NCBI RefSeq assembly: GCF_017874535.1
Contig: NZ_JAGGLS010000001.1
Span: 248,001 to 312,000 of the forward strand
Length of the DNA: 64,000 nt
Source: Anaerococcus nagyae
Lineage (GTDB): Bacteria; Bacillota; Clostridia; Tissierellales; Peptoniphilaceae
Direction: 5' to 3'
Below are positions 35,992 to 45,146 of this stretch, one piece after another (within the stretch, counting starts at the first letter, position 1; each line of letters opens with the position of its first letter). The notes beneath the pieces were generated by a model. It saw only the letters and a list, made by a program, of their open reading frames with translations, had not been told where the DNA came from and did no database searches. The translations under genes and the position numbers were made by a program.

Positions 35992-36019
35992 CTTCCCTTA
36001 CCCCTAGGGGTAAGGGAAG
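35992..36019. repeat. Perfect 28-bp GC-rich palindrome
   Basis: CTTCCCTTACCCCT (35992-36005) is followed directly by its exact complement, with no loop base. It lies 20 bases after the regulator stop, between convergent genes, but lacks a T-run on either side, so it is a poor standard terminator. GC content is far above the surroundings. The rest of 36020-36142 shows nothing recognisable. Confidence 0.6.
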
Positions 36020-36142
36020 GAACAAAGAAATACTAGTGTAAGATTTAATGTTAATTCTGGTATTAGGTAATCACCTTAAGATAATTGTGTCGTCTTATTT
36101 TAATTTTTATATTTAACAATTATTTCGATCCGAAAACATTAT

Positions 36143-37066
36143 TTATCTTCCCATATTCCTAATATTTTCCAAGTCCATATTCAAAGTAGCAGACCCAAGC
36201 ATTACTAAAATTAGTCCGATAAGTAGGCTTATAGTAAAACTTTCTCCCATGATTATAATTGATAATATCGAACCAAAGATGGGGATAAATAATTTATACA
36301 TTGCCATTTCATTGGCTCTATGATGTTTAAGAACCGAATTCCAAATTACGTAGGCTGTTGCTGAAATAAAAGCTCCATATAATAGTAAACCTACTGCTTT
36401 TGGTGTAAATACCAATTTACTTTTGTTCATAATATAACCAATAATTATAAGTGGTAGAGAGCCTAGTATGAACTGACTTGCCGTTACTAAAAATTCATTT
36501 TGATCTTTTCCATATTTTCTTACATATACTGACGATAAAGCATTAAAAAATGTGGACAATAATATCATTCCCTCTCCCATGAGATTAAATTCGCTTCCCA
36601 TTTCTCTAAATCCTCCATTCACAACTACTATACCTAGTGTACCTAATCCTATTGCAAATATTGTATTGGCTTGGACTTTTTCGTTTGGTAAAAGTATTAG
36701 AGAAATTAATACTACCATAAAAGCATTGGTTGACTGAATTATTGCAGCCTTTACTCCAGCTGTATTTGATAAAGCTATATAATAAATCATATATTGTATA
36801 AAGGTTTGAATTAATGATAGGATTACAATATATCTTTTATCGACATCTTCTCTTATAATTTTTTCTTTATTAAATAATTTCAAATAAATAAAGCCCAAAA
36901 CTCCAGCTAAGAAAAATCTAATCCCAGCCAAAAAAATTTGAGCTCCAGTATCACTTCTTCCTACTCCTAATTCTTGATAAGTAGTTTTTATAGTTGGTAT
37001 AGCAGACCCCCACAAGAGCATAGCTATGACAGTTGCTATAATTGCCGCTTTTTTATTTTTTAACAT
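36143..37066 (-). CDS. EamA-family (DMT) transporter
   Basis: A drug/metabolite-type exporter of 307 residues with ten predicted transmembrane segments in two EamA repeats (about 5-145 and 160-295). The start used is the ATG at 37064-37066 (MLKNKKAAIIATV), with GGAG five bases upstream; the longer frame starts nine codons earlier inside the upstream gene end. RhaT/YdcZ-like features such as LLWGSAIPTIKTTY are present. It follows the chromate transporter pair on the same strand. Substrate unknown. Confidence 0.82.
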   Translation of the reverse strand: MLKNKKAAIIATVIAMLLWGSAIPTIKTTYQELGVGRSDTGAQIFLAGIRFFLAGVLGFIYLKLFNKEKIIREDVDKRYIVILSLIQTFIQYMIYYIALSNTAGVKAAIIQSTNAFMVVLISLILLPNEKVQANTIFAIGLGTLGIVVVNGGFREMGSEFNLMGEGMILLSTFFNALSSVYVRKYGKDQNEFLVTASQFILGSLPLIIIGYIMNKSKLVFTPKAVGLLLYGAFISATAYVIWNSVLKHHRANEMAMYKLFIPIFGSILSIIIMGESFTISLLIGLILVMLGSATLNMDLENIRNMGR

Positions 37067-37079
37067 ACATCTCCATTCA

Positions 37080-37637
37080 TTACATAAAAACAATTGAAAT
37101 TAAAAGGTAAATTATACCACTTGCAAGCATTATTTTGATAGGATCTGTCTTTAGTTTAAACATCGCAAATAAGGATAGTCCAAAGATAATGAACATTAAC
37201 CAATCTAGATTATTAAACGCTATAGTATTTGTATTAAAAAAGGCTGTTCTTAGAATGCTTATACCAGCCATCAAAATCATGGAAACTATAGCAGGTCTTA
37301 AAAAGTATAATACATTGGAAATAGCATCCAGGTCAGAATATTTTTTATAAAAATAAGAAATAGTTCCTACAATAAGTGCTGAAGGCAAGACACATCCAAA
37401 GGTTGCAGCCATAGCTCCAGGAAAACCTGCTATTCTTGTTCCTACAAAAGTTGCTGAGTTTATAGCAATTGGACCTGGTGTCATTTGACTTATGGTTATT
37501 AAATCATTAAATTCATTTAAAGATAACCATTGATTTATATCAACAACTTGCTCTTGTATTAAAGGCAAGGCAGCATAACCTCCTCCAAAACTAAATAGAC
37601 CAATTTTTAAAAAGCTTAGAAATAATTTAATTAGCAT
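37080..37637 (-). CDS. Chromate transporter, half-size subunit B
   Basis: A 185-residue half-size ChrA (CHR family) protein. The family motif FGGGYAALPLIQEQVV and the following ISQMTPGPIAINSATFVGTRIAG are clear, with five to six membrane segments. It overlaps the other half-gene by 11 bases. In such short-chain pairs two halves of opposite topology make one transporter. Real substrate may not be chromate; many anaerobes carry the pair. Confidence 0.9.
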   Translation of the reverse strand: MLIKLFLSFLKIGLFSFGGGYAALPLIQEQVVDINQWLSLNEFNDLITISQMTPGPIAINSATFVGTRIAGFPGAMAATFGCVLPSALIVGTISYFYKKYSDLDAISNVLYFLRPAIVSMILMAGISILRTAFFNTNTIAFNNLDWLMFIIFGLSLFAMFKLKTDPIKIMLASGIIYLLISIVFM

Positions 37638-38190
37638 GACGGCTCCTTTTAATTAGTGTATAGATTGTCCCTATAATTATGAGTCCAAGTATTATATAGG
37701 TTACATTCATATCAAAGAAAAATCCTAAGATAAAACTTACTATCATAATTATTGGGATTATAGGAGCTTTTGCTTTCAATAAATCTCCAGACATATCTAT
37801 TACGACCTTAATAATAAGAGCTCCGACACCAGCTTGCATACCTTTTAAAAATAGGGCTATATATTTATTAGTAATAAAGGCCTCATAGGCAAGGGAAATT
37901 AAGCTAATTATAACAAGAGGTGGAATAATTGTTCCTAATATGGCAACAAGCATACCAGTAAGGCCTAATGTCTCATAGCCTACAACAACAGCAGCATTGA
38001 CAGCTACAGCTCCAGGAGCTGATTGGGCAATAGCTGTCATATCAAGCATCTGTTCTTTACTAAGCCATTTTAGCTTATCAACAAAAGTTTCTTTCATAAG
38101 TGATAAAATTACATAACCTCCACCAAAGGTAAACGCTGATAAATAAAGAGTCGACTTAAAAAGGTCCCATAAGTTTTTTTCTTTTTTCAT
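37627..38190 (-). CDS. Chromate transporter, half-size subunit A
   Basis: A 187-residue partner of the downstream half-gene: TFGGGYVILSLMKETFVDK, then IAQSAPGAVAVNAAVVVGYETLG, and about six hydrophobic segments. The N-terminal charge pattern differs from its partner, as expected for inverted topology. First gene of the set with the EamA transporter; it lies just after the terminator of the transketolase gene, and its own promoter is not obvious. Confidence 0.9.
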   Translation of the reverse strand: MKKEKNLWDLFKSTLYLSAFTFGGGYVILSLMKETFVDKLKWLSKEQMLDMTAIAQSAPGAVAVNAAVVVGYETLGLTGMLVAILGTIIPPLVIISLISLAYEAFITNKYIALFLKGMQAGVGALIIKVVIDMSGDLLKAKAPIIPIIMIVSFILGFFFDMNVTYIILGLIIIGTIYTLIKRSRHAN

Positions 38191-38222
38191 AAGTCCCCAT
38201 TTCTATTTTCTTATGATAAAAT

Positions 38223-38258
38223 AATACCCTTAATTCCTTTATAGAAGTTAAGGGTATT
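38223..38258 (-). terminator. Terminator after transketolase
   Basis: AATACCCTTAA (38223-38233) pairs perfectly with TTAAGGGTATT (38248-38258); on the minus strand ATTTTAT follows. It lies 19 bases beyond the tkt stop. Confidence 0.75.
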
Positions 38259-38276
38259 GCAATCATAGATTTTAGC

Positions 38277-40274
38277 TTAGGCTTTATAGTATTTATCATT
38301 AATTTTTTCTGAAATTTTTTCTGGTGTAAAGCCAAACTCCGCTGTTACTTCATTTCCTTTTCCAGAAAGCCCAAAACTGTCAATACCTATATTTAAACCA
38401 TCGCTTCCTGTCCATTCTGCCCAGCCAAATGTTGTTGCCATTTCTATAGAAACTTTATTTTTAACCTCTTTTGGCAAAACTTCTTGTCTATAAGCTTCGT
38501 CTTGTTTTCTAAATAATTCCATAGATGGCATAGACACTACTCTTACATTTTTACCATCTTTTTGCAAAAGTTTTTTACTTTCTAGAGCAAGTTCTACTTC
38601 TGAACCTGTAGCTATTAATATAAGATCTGGTGTGCCTTTTGCATCACTTATTATATAAGCTCCTTTTTCTATATCATTTATATTTTCTGTCTCTTTAAGA
38701 TTTGAAATACTTTGGCGAGTAAGAGCCATAACTACCGGACTTTCCTTGCTTTCTAAAGCAATTTCCCAAGCAAGTCTTGTCTCATTAGCATCTGCCGGTC
38801 TTAGCATGATAGTGTTTGGAATAGCCCTAATCATCGCTAGTTGATCTATTGGCTCATGAGTTGGACCATCTTCACCAACTGCTATTGAATCATGAGTCAT
38901 AACATAGGTTAGTGGGAGTTTTGATAGGGCTGATAGTCTAATAGCTGGTTTTAGGTAGTCAGTAAATACAAAGAAAGTTGAAACATGATGCCAGCTTCCA
39001 CCGTGAGCCATAATTCCATTTCCTATGGCAGCCATTGCAAATTCTCGAACACCATAATAAATATTACGTCCTTCTGGAGTTCTATCTGTAAAAGCTATAG
39101 TATCTTTAATATTAGTTTTATTGGATGAAAATAAATCTGCAGATCCAGCCCAGAAATTCGGTGTGATTTTTGCTAAATCTTGGATAATTTCTCCATTTGA
39201 TGCACGAGTTGCAAGAGCCTTATCCTCTGATGAGTATTTCCTAACCTCATCCATAAAGTTTTCTGGTAGTTCTCTATTAATTCCTGCCATCAAATTATTA
39301 TAATCTTCTCTGTAGTTTTCTTTATAGAATTCTAAAAGCTCATCCCACTTTTGATTTTCTTTACTACCTGTATGAGCTATCCCTTCCTCAAAAGTCTTAT
39401 AAATGTCTTCTGGAATTGAAAAATCATCTTCATTCCATTCATAGATTTCCTTAGCTCTCTTAAAATCCTCGGCGCCTATTGGAGCCCCGTGAACTTTGTT
39501 AGTCCCTTGATTGGTAGAACCATATCCTATTACAGTTTTAATTTCTATAATGGTTGGCCCATGCCAGTTACCTTTTGCATGATTAATAGCCTCATAAATC
39601 TTATCTAAATCTCTGCCATCATCAACAAAGATATAATTCCAATTAAGAGCTTCTGCTCTCTTTTTCATATCTTCTGAAAATGTTGTGTTAGTAGCTCCGT
39701 CTAAACAGACATCATTTGAATCATATAAAACTATTAATTTTGATAAGTTTAAATGCCCAGCAAGACTCATTGCTTCATAAGATACACCTTCCATAAGGTC
39801 ACCATCACCGCAAAGTGCATAGGTATAGTGGTCTATAATTTGCGCATCTTCTTTATTATATAAAGCTGCCATATGTTTTTCTGCTATTGCTAGACCAACT
39901 GCTTGGGCAATACCCTGACCAAGTGGACCAGTAGTAACCTCAACTCCATCTATATGCCCACGTTCTGGGTGTCCTGCTGTGTTTGAATGAAGTTGTCTAA
40001 ATTTTTTTAAATTATCTAGACTTACATCGTATCCTGTTAGGTGTAATAGGGAATATATCAATGCAGATCCATGTCCTGCTGCTAGAACAAATCTATCACG
40101 ATCAAACCAAGAAGAATTCTTAGGATTCGCTTTTAAAAACTTATTCCATAAAACATAAGCCATAGGGGCAGCACCCATAGGAAGTCCTGGGTGACCACTA
40201 TTTGCCGCCTCAATTTGGGCAATTGAAAGGGATCTTATAGCACTGATCGCTCTATTATCATCATTATTAAACAT
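38277..40274 (-). CDS. tkt: Transketolase
   Basis: A 665-residue full-length transketolase moving two-carbon units in the non-oxidative pentose phosphate pathway. Domains in order: ThDP PP domain with GHPGLPMGAAP, GPLGQGIAQAVG and CGDGDLMEGVSYEA (ThDP/Mg motif); Pyr domain with catalytic glutamate region and THDSIAVGEDGPTHEPIDQLA; C-terminal domain with FGWAEWTGSDG. It has its own terminator; a transaldolase gene lies upstream on the same strand, also with its own terminator, so the pair works in one pathway. Confidence 0.97.
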   Translation of the reverse strand: MFNNDDNRAISAIRSLSIAQIEAANSGHPGLPMGAAPMAYVLWNKFLKANPKNSSWFDRDRFVLAAGHGSALIYSLLHLTGYDVSLDNLKKFRQLHSNTAGHPERGHIDGVEVTTGPLGQGIAQAVGLAIAEKHMAALYNKEDAQIIDHYTYALCGDGDLMEGVSYEAMSLAGHLNLSKLIVLYDSNDVCLDGATNTTFSEDMKKRAEALNWNYIFVDDGRDLDKIYEAINHAKGNWHGPTIIEIKTVIGYGSTNQGTNKVHGAPIGAEDFKRAKEIYEWNEDDFSIPEDIYKTFEEGIAHTGSKENQKWDELLEFYKENYREDYNNLMAGINRELPENFMDEVRKYSSEDKALATRASNGEIIQDLAKITPNFWAGSADLFSSNKTNIKDTIAFTDRTPEGRNIYYGVREFAMAAIGNGIMAHGGSWHHVSTFFVFTDYLKPAIRLSALSKLPLTYVMTHDSIAVGEDGPTHEPIDQLAMIRAIPNTIMLRPADANETRLAWEIALESKESPVVMALTRQSISNLKETENINDIEKGAYIISDAKGTPDLILIATGSEVELALESKKLLQKDGKNVRVVSMPSMELFRKQDEAYRQEVLPKEVKNKVSIEMATTFGWAEWTGSDGLNIGIDSFGLSGKGNEVTAEFGFTPEKISEKINDKYYKA

Positions 40275-40355
40275 TTTCTCTCCTTAATTATTAAATTTAT
40301 ACAAATGAATATTTACTTATATGATTACTATACTCTTCATTTTTTATATATATTT

Positions 40356-40390
40356 ATAAAAATAGAGCGAGTCTAATTAACTCACTCTTT
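40356..40390 (-). terminator. Terminator after transaldolase
   Basis: AGAGCGAGT (40364-40372) pairs with ACTCACTCT (40380-40388) with one mismatch; the minus strand continues ATTTTTA. It starts a few bases beyond the stop of the transaldolase gene. Confidence 0.7.
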
Positions 40391-40395
40391 ATACA

Positions 40396-41049
40396 CTATT
40401 TATTCCTTGATTCGAAAGCTTCCCAGTCTTTCTTAAAAGACTCAATCCCCGCTGTCGTAAGAGGATGCGTCCAAAGTTTTTCAAAAAGATTTCCTGGAAT
40501 AGTAGCTATATGCGCTCCAGCAAGTGCAGCTTTTTCTAAATGATTAATGTGCCTAATACTTGCTGCTATAATTTCTGAGTCATAATCATATATATTTATG
40601 ACTTTTCGAAGTTCAGCTACAAGTCTAGCTCCATCTTCACCCATATCATCGATTCTACCCATAAAAGGAGAGATATATGTAGAACCTGCTTTCATAGCCA
40701 TTATTCCTTGGGATACAGAAAAAATCAATGTGCAGTTAGTCTTAATTCCTTCTTTACTTAAAGTATGAATTGCTCTTAACCCTTCCTCTGTCATAGGAAT
40801 TTTTACAACTATGTTATCAGCCCACTTAGCTAAATCACGAGCTTGCTTAACCATTCCCTTATAATCGTAACTAGTAACCTCAGCAGAAACTGGCCCATCA
40901 ACCAACTCTGTTATATCCCCAATAACTTCATTAAAATTACGCCCCTCTTTATTAATTAAAGAAGGGTTGGTAGTTACTCCATCACAAAGTCCTAAATCAT
41001 TTATCCTCTTTATTTCATTTATATTTGCTGTGTCTAAGAAAAATTTCAT
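40396..41049 (-). CDS. tal: Transaldolase (TalC/FSA-type, short form)
   Basis: A 217-residue decameric-type transaldolase. [16 protein letters not shown] at the N-terminus, GVTTNPSLI, the Schiff-base lysine in [22 protein letters not shown] and SPFMGRIDD are all present. The short family contains transaldolases and fructose-6-phosphate aldolases; pairing with transketolase favours transaldolase. RBS GGGGG-like with GTATCAT context is weak. Upstream 41050-41279 is AT-rich with no clear feature. Confidence 0.92.
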   Translation of the reverse strand: MKFFLDTANINEIKRINDLGLCDGVTTNPSLINKEGRNFNEVIGDITELVDGPVSAEVTSYDYKGMVKQARDLAKWADNIVVKIPMTEEGLRAIHTLSKEGIKTNCTLIFSVSQGIMAMKAGSTYISPFMGRIDDMGEDGARLVAELRKVINIYDYDSEIIAASIRHINHLEKAALAGAHIATIPGNLFEKLWTHPLTTAGIESFKKDWEAFESRNK

Positions 41050-41279
41050 GATACCCCCATTAATTAAATACAGAATTTTTAAATCTTATTAAAACTTATA
41101 TTATATTTATATATTTAGATCTAGCATAAAAGTTATATCCCTTTTAAATATTATTCCCAAAATCTCTTCTTAATTATCTTTAAAAACATTTACTTTTAAT
41201 AAAACGTTAATCTCTAAGATATTTTAAATTAAAATTACCCATAAGTTTATAAAAATTATATAAATCCACGGAATATTGG

Positions 41280-41285
41280 TATAAT
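41280..41285 (+). promoter_or_regulatory. Extended -10 promoter of the YczE-type gene
   Basis: TTGG-TATAAT, with TATAAT at 41280-41285, 41 bases before the gene at 41327; no strong -35. Confidence 0.5.
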
Positions 41286-41326
41286 TAGTAAGTGTATTAA
41301 CTATATTATTTATCAAAGAGGTATGT

Positions 41327-41953
41327 ATGACTGCCAAAAATTCAAATTATATAAAAAGAGTATTAATTTGCCTTATGGCAAATATTCTAATCGGAATAAC
41401 CATAGGTGCTATGAGAGTAGTTAATCTTGGTATAGATCCATTTACATCTCTAATAATAGGAGTAAGCAACTTAGCTAAAACTCCTTTTAGGTATATATAT
41501 CCCATTATCAATGCAGTAATTATAATTTTAATTTTTTTCTTAAATAAGTCGATGATTGGTATAGGAACAGTTATTAATCTTTTAGTTATAGGACCTGTAG
41601 CAGATTATTCTGCGGCTTTTATAGAAAATATATACACTAGCCCAACTTTCATATCTAGAATTATCATTTTAATAGCAGCTCTTATAATAATGGCTATGAA
41701 CGTTTCTTTGTATACTAGCACCAATATAGGAGTATCTGCTTATGATTCCTTGTTCCTTACAATTAATAAAAAGAATCATAATATTTCTTTAGGTGTTGCT
41801 AGGATTATCACTGATTCTATAAGTATGATCGTAGGTATTATAGGAAAAGCTACTATCGGTATTGGAACTATAATAAATGTATTTTTTATGGGCCCAATGG
41901 TCGATTTTTTTAATAAGTCTATAGCTAGTAAATTACTTAAAAATATATGTTAG
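41327..41953 (+). CDS. YczE/YyaS/YitT-type membrane protein
   Basis: A 208-residue integral membrane protein with five to six transmembrane helices. It has an internal repeat typical of the YczE group: IGAMRVVNLGIDPFTSLIIG...IGIGTVINLLVIGPVADY and, in the second half, YTSTNIGVSAYDSLFLTI...IGIGTIINVFFMGPMVDF. Function of the family is not established; some members sit near biosynthetic or amino-acid genes. Monocistronic, convergent with lacD, RBS AGAGG. Confidence 0.75.
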   Translation: MTAKNSNYIKRVLICLMANILIGITIGAMRVVNLGIDPFTSLIIGVSNLAKTPFRYIYPIINAVIIILIFFLNKSMIGIGTVINLLVIGPVADYSAAFIENIYTSPTFISRIIILIAALIIMAMNVSLYTSTNIGVSAYDSLFLTINKKNHNISLGVARIITDSISMIVGIIGKATIGIGTIINVFFMGPMVDFFNKSIASKLLKNIC

Positions 41954-41978
41954 CTTATAATACTTTAAATATAAAAAT

Positions 41979-42063
41979 ATCCCATTAAAGCATAATGAAC
42001 TGAGCCTTTAAAGTTGAACCAAAGCAACTTAAGGGTGGGGGCAGTTCATAAACCTTAAGGGAT
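41979..42063. terminator. Nested bidirectional terminator built on an inverted-repeat element
   Basis: Outer ATCCC (41979-41983) with GGGAT (42059-42063), middle ATGAACTG (41995-42002) with CAGTTCAT (42042-42049), and an inner CTT-AAGTTG/CAACTT-AAAG pairing. On the minus strand T-rich sequence follows. It lies between the convergent YczE-type gene and lacD. Confidence 0.6.
41995..42049. repeat. 55-bp inverted-repeat element, related to 5949-5998
   Basis: Ends ATGAACTGAGCC and GGGGGCAGTTCAT (8 bp perfect at the tips), followed inwards by TTTAAAGTTGAAC and, inverted, CTTAAGTTGC. TGAACTG-x-CC then AAAGTTG resembles the terminal repeats of IS150-group elements (from memory). No transposase; probably a deletion derivative co-opted as a terminator. 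Confidence 0.4.
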
Positions 42064-42068
42064 TGCTT

Positions 42069-43055
42069 TTATTCTTCTACTATTTTATCAAATACAGATG
42101 TAGCTGTTTCTTTTATAACTTCATTTAATGTTACTATATTATCTTTCCCTTCTGCATTTAACCATTCTTTTGCTTCTTCTTCAGATTTACCAAATTCTTC
42201 TACAGCGCCTCTCCAAGTAGCTCTTCCGCAAAGGACACCATTGAATGTTGAGCCGGCTTCTTTGGCAAATTTTAGGGTTTCTTTGAATAAGTCTGCGCTT
42301 ACTCCGCCGCTTAGGAAGATGAATGGAATATCAGTTGCATCGGATTGTTCTTTGAAATATCCTAAAGCTTCTTTCCTTGAGTGTAAGATTTCACCATCAC
42401 CAAATCCTTCTACAAAGTTCATATTTACTGGTGCTTCTACCTTTAATACGTCTACCTTATATCTTGGATCATCAAACACCTTAATTGATTCGATTACTTT
42501 TTTAGGACGTAGCTTAGAATACTCTGCTCCTTTTGCATCGTCTATATTTGCATCATAGTTTACGATTTCTAAGAAATACGGAAGTCCTAATGCTTCACAT
42601 TCATAACCAACTCTTTCAACCCAAGCTTTCTTGATGTCATTGATCTTATCATCTTCATCTATATCGTAGTACAAAAGAACTTTAACAGCATTTGCTCCCA
42701 TTTCTTTTATTCTAAGTCCTGATACAAAATCAATTAATCTAGGTAATCTGCCTTCTTCATACTCATCATATCCAGTTTGTTCATAAGACATGATTAAGCC
42801 AGCATTTTTATCACGAGCATTTACACCTTTCATACCATAGATTGGATCAAGAAGAATAGATGATGAGTATTTAGTAAGTTCACTAGAAATTAATTCTTTA
42901 AACCTTCCAATCCCTTCTACATTATTTAACTTAGGGTTAGCTTTCTCCATCATCTTTTCCATAGACCCTCTTTGATCAATAGCAAGAGCCGCTATAACAC
43001 CTTCATCATTTACTAATTGTTTAAGATTCTCATATTTTTCTTTAGATACTTTCAT
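42069..43055 (-). CDS. lacD: Tagatose-1,6-bisphosphate aldolase
   Basis: A 328-residue class I aldolase that splits tagatose-1,6-bisphosphate to glyceraldehyde-3-phosphate and dihydroxyacetone phosphate. It follows LacD closely: IAALAIDQRGSMEKMM, SSILLDPIYGMKGV, GANAVKVLLYYDIDEDD (Schiff-base lysine region), VDVLKVEAPVNM, LSGGVSADLFKETL and FNGVLCGRATW. Last gene of the lacC-lacD pair in the amino-sugar locus rather than in the lactose operon; the lacC stop overlaps its start by one base. Confidence 0.95.
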   Translation of the reverse strand: MKVSKEKYENLKQLVNDEGVIAALAIDQRGSMEKMMEKANPKLNNVEGIGRFKELISSELTKYSSSILLDPIYGMKGVNARDKNAGLIMSYEQTGYDEYEEGRLPRLIDFVSGLRIKEMGANAVKVLLYYDIDEDDKINDIKKAWVERVGYECEALGLPYFLEIVNYDANIDDAKGAEYSKLRPKKVIESIKVFDDPRYKVDVLKVEAPVNMNFVEGFGDGEILHSRKEALGYFKEQSDATDIPFIFLSGGVSADLFKETLKFAKEAGSTFNGVLCGRATWRGAVEEFGKSEEEAKEWLNAEGKDNIVTLNEVIKETATSVFDKIVEE

Positions 43056-43981
43056 TAGATTTCCTCCACTTCTATTTGCTCATAATACTTATCAAAATCA
43101 TCCATGTTAATGTGGGCAATTTCTTTATTTAAAACATTTAACAAACCACAAGTCATACTTGTTTTTATGATATCTATGTCATCTTTATCTTTACTTATAG
43201 CATATATAGCTCCTGCAAGAGAAGAATCTCCGCTCCCAACAGGATTAATTGCCTCTACTTCTGGAACGTTTGCCTTATAAACTTTATTATCAATTTTTAC
43301 AATAGCCCCATCTTTGCCCATAGAAGCTATTATATATCTTATATCTTTGAAAGGTTCTCTTAATAAAATATCAACCAAATTATCTTTGCTAACTTCCGTC
43401 TTTAATACATCTCCTATTTCACTTTCGTTTGGCTTAATTAAATCTGGTTTTACACCTGCATTTATTATAGACTCAAGGGTTTTTCCTGAAGTATCCACAG
43501 ATATAAATTTATTTTTCTCTTTAGCATAGGCTATTATTCTTTCATAAAAACTTGCATTAAGACCATTTGGTAATGATCCTGAAACATTTATATAATCACA
43601 GCCCTTAGTGATTTCATCGAGCTTTTCTATAAAGTCATTCTCTTCAGTTGTTGTTATTTTAGGTCCTTTTTCAAGGATCTCTGTTTGATTTCCTTCGTGT
43701 AATACAGCTATACAATTTCTCGTATCTTCCCCTATATCAATAAATCTTGACTCTTGCCCTTTATTTTTAATGGTATTTTTTATATACTCTCCTAAGGCTC
43801 CTCCAACAAAGCCTGAGTGTACAACATCTTCTCCCAGTTCATTCAAGACATATCCAACATGAATTCCCTTACCACCTGCATCTTTTATAACTTGGTTAGT
43901 CCTATTAACATCATCGATTTTAAAATTTTCTAGTTCATATGATATATCTACAGATGGATTTGCTGTGATTGTTAAAATCAT
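43055..43981 (-). CDS. lacC: Tagatose-6-phosphate kinase
   Basis: A 308-residue PfkB-family kinase of the LacC/FruK group: MILTITANPSVDISYELENFKIDDVNR, DAGGKGIHVGYVLNELGE, CIAVLHEGNQTEILEKGP and the anion-hole motif NPVGSGDSSLAGAIYA. The C-terminal EQIEVEEI matches LacC proteins. It converts tagatose-6-phosphate to the bisphosphate for LacD. Its start overlaps the nagA stop by 4 bases, tying it to amino-sugar use; 1-phosphofructokinase activity is a less likely alternative. Confidence 0.92.
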   Translation of the reverse strand: MILTITANPSVDISYELENFKIDDVNRTNQVIKDAGGKGIHVGYVLNELGEDVVHSGFVGGALGEYIKNTIKNKGQESRFIDIGEDTRNCIAVLHEGNQTEILEKGPKITTTEENDFIEKLDEITKGCDYINVSGSLPNGLNASFYERIIAYAKEKNKFISVDTSGKTLESIINAGVKPDLIKPNESEIGDVLKTEVSKDNLVDILLREPFKDIRYIIASMGKDGAIVKIDNKVYKANVPEVEAINPVGSGDSSLAGAIYAISKDKDDIDIIKTSMTCGLLNVLNKEIAHINMDDFDKYYEQIEVEEI

Positions 43982-45105
43982 TCAAAAGCCCTCTTTCCAT
44001 TTATATAGGTAGCTTTAAGATCTAAATCTTCGTTTAGTACTATAAAATCTGCTTCATAGCCAAGTTTTAATTTTCCACATACATCATCAATACCTACAGA
44101 CTTTGCAGGTATAAGGCTTGCCATTTGTATCGCTTCAAATACATCTGCAATTTCCCAGTCAACTACATTTTTAATAGCATCCTTTAGCTTAAGTATAGAT
44201 CCTGCTAGAGAACCGCCTTCCTTAAGTCTTGCTGTGCCATCTTTAACTACAACTGGAAATTCTCCTAGCATATAGTCTCCATCTTTCATTCCACCTGCTG
44301 ACATACAGTCCGTAATTAAAGCTATATGATCTCTTCCCTTAACATTCATCAAAATATTGGCAGCAGCTGGATTTACATGATGACCATCACATATAAGCTC
44401 AGATATAGTTTCTGAATTCATTGCAGCTCCTACCATTCCAGGATTTCTGTGATGAAGTCCACTCATACCATTATAGGTATGAACAAATATATTTGCCCCT
44501 TCATTTACAGCATCCATAGCTTCTTCATAGCTTGCATCAGAATGTCCAAGAGCAACGTATACTCCCATAGCATTTGCCTTGTGTATAAAGTCTTTTATAT
44601 TTTCTCTTTCCGGTGCAATTGCAATCTTATTTACAAGACCATTTGAAAGCTCTTTCCACTTTTTAAGTTTTTCTATATCAGGATCTGACATATATTTTTC
44701 ATTTTGAGCACCTTTATATTTTTCAGTAAAAAATGGTCCTTCTAAAAATATGCCACGAATCTTAGCACCTTTTACATCCCTGTATTCCTCACCTACAATC
44801 CTACAAGCTTCATTTAATCTTTCAGTACTATCTGTAAGGGTTGTAGGCAAAAAGCTTGTAACTCCTGTTTCTAGTAAGGCTTCTGAAATTATATTTAGAG
44901 CACCTGGCTTAGCGTTCATAATATCTTCTCCACAATATCCATGAATATGAGTATCTACTAAACCTGGTGCTATAATTTCTCCTAGATCTTCATAAAAATC
45001 TGGCTTCTCTTTTGAAAATGATTTAATCTTTCCATCTCCTACTTCCATATAGTAATCTTGTAAAACTGTATCTTCTAATATTATATATTTTGCTGTATAA
45101 AACAT
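43978..45105 (-). CDS. nagA: N-acetylglucosamine/galactosamine-6-phosphate deacetylase
   Basis: A 375-residue amidohydrolase of the NagA/AgaA family. It removes acetate from GlcNAc-6-P or GalNAc-6-P. Metal-site motifs: GLVDTHIHGYCGEDI, FLEGPFFTEKYKGAQ (metal Glu), ALGHSDASYEEA, HTYNGMSGLHHRNPG, CDGHHVNP and ITDCMSAGGMKDG (catalytic Asp). The operon (agaS upstream, lacC-lacD downstream, GalNAc-type PTS) points to GalNAc-6-P as a main substrate, so AgaA may be the better name. RBS AAGGAGAAG. Confidence 0.92.
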   Translation of the reverse strand: MFYTAKYIILEDTVLQDYYMEVGDGKIKSFSKEKPDFYEDLGEIIAPGLVDTHIHGYCGEDIMNAKPGALNIISEALLETGVTSFLPTTLTDSTERLNEACRIVGEEYRDVKGAKIRGIFLEGPFFTEKYKGAQNEKYMSDPDIEKLKKWKELSNGLVNKIAIAPERENIKDFIHKANAMGVYVALGHSDASYEEAMDAVNEGANIFVHTYNGMSGLHHRNPGMVGAAMNSETISELICDGHHVNPAAANILMNVKGRDHIALITDCMSAGGMKDGDYMLGEFPVVVKDGTARLKEGGSLAGSILKLKDAIKNVVDWEIADVFEAIQMASLIPAKSVGIDDVCGKLKLGYEADFIVLNEDLDLKATYINGKRAFE

Positions 45106-45146
45106 AACTTCTCCTTTTCTTTAAGTATTTATTTTATACCCATGAC

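Noticed and set aside
43055-43981. 1-Phosphofructokinase (FruK)
   Set aside because: Same family, but the adjacent lacD and the LacC-like ends favour tagatose-6-phosphate kinase.
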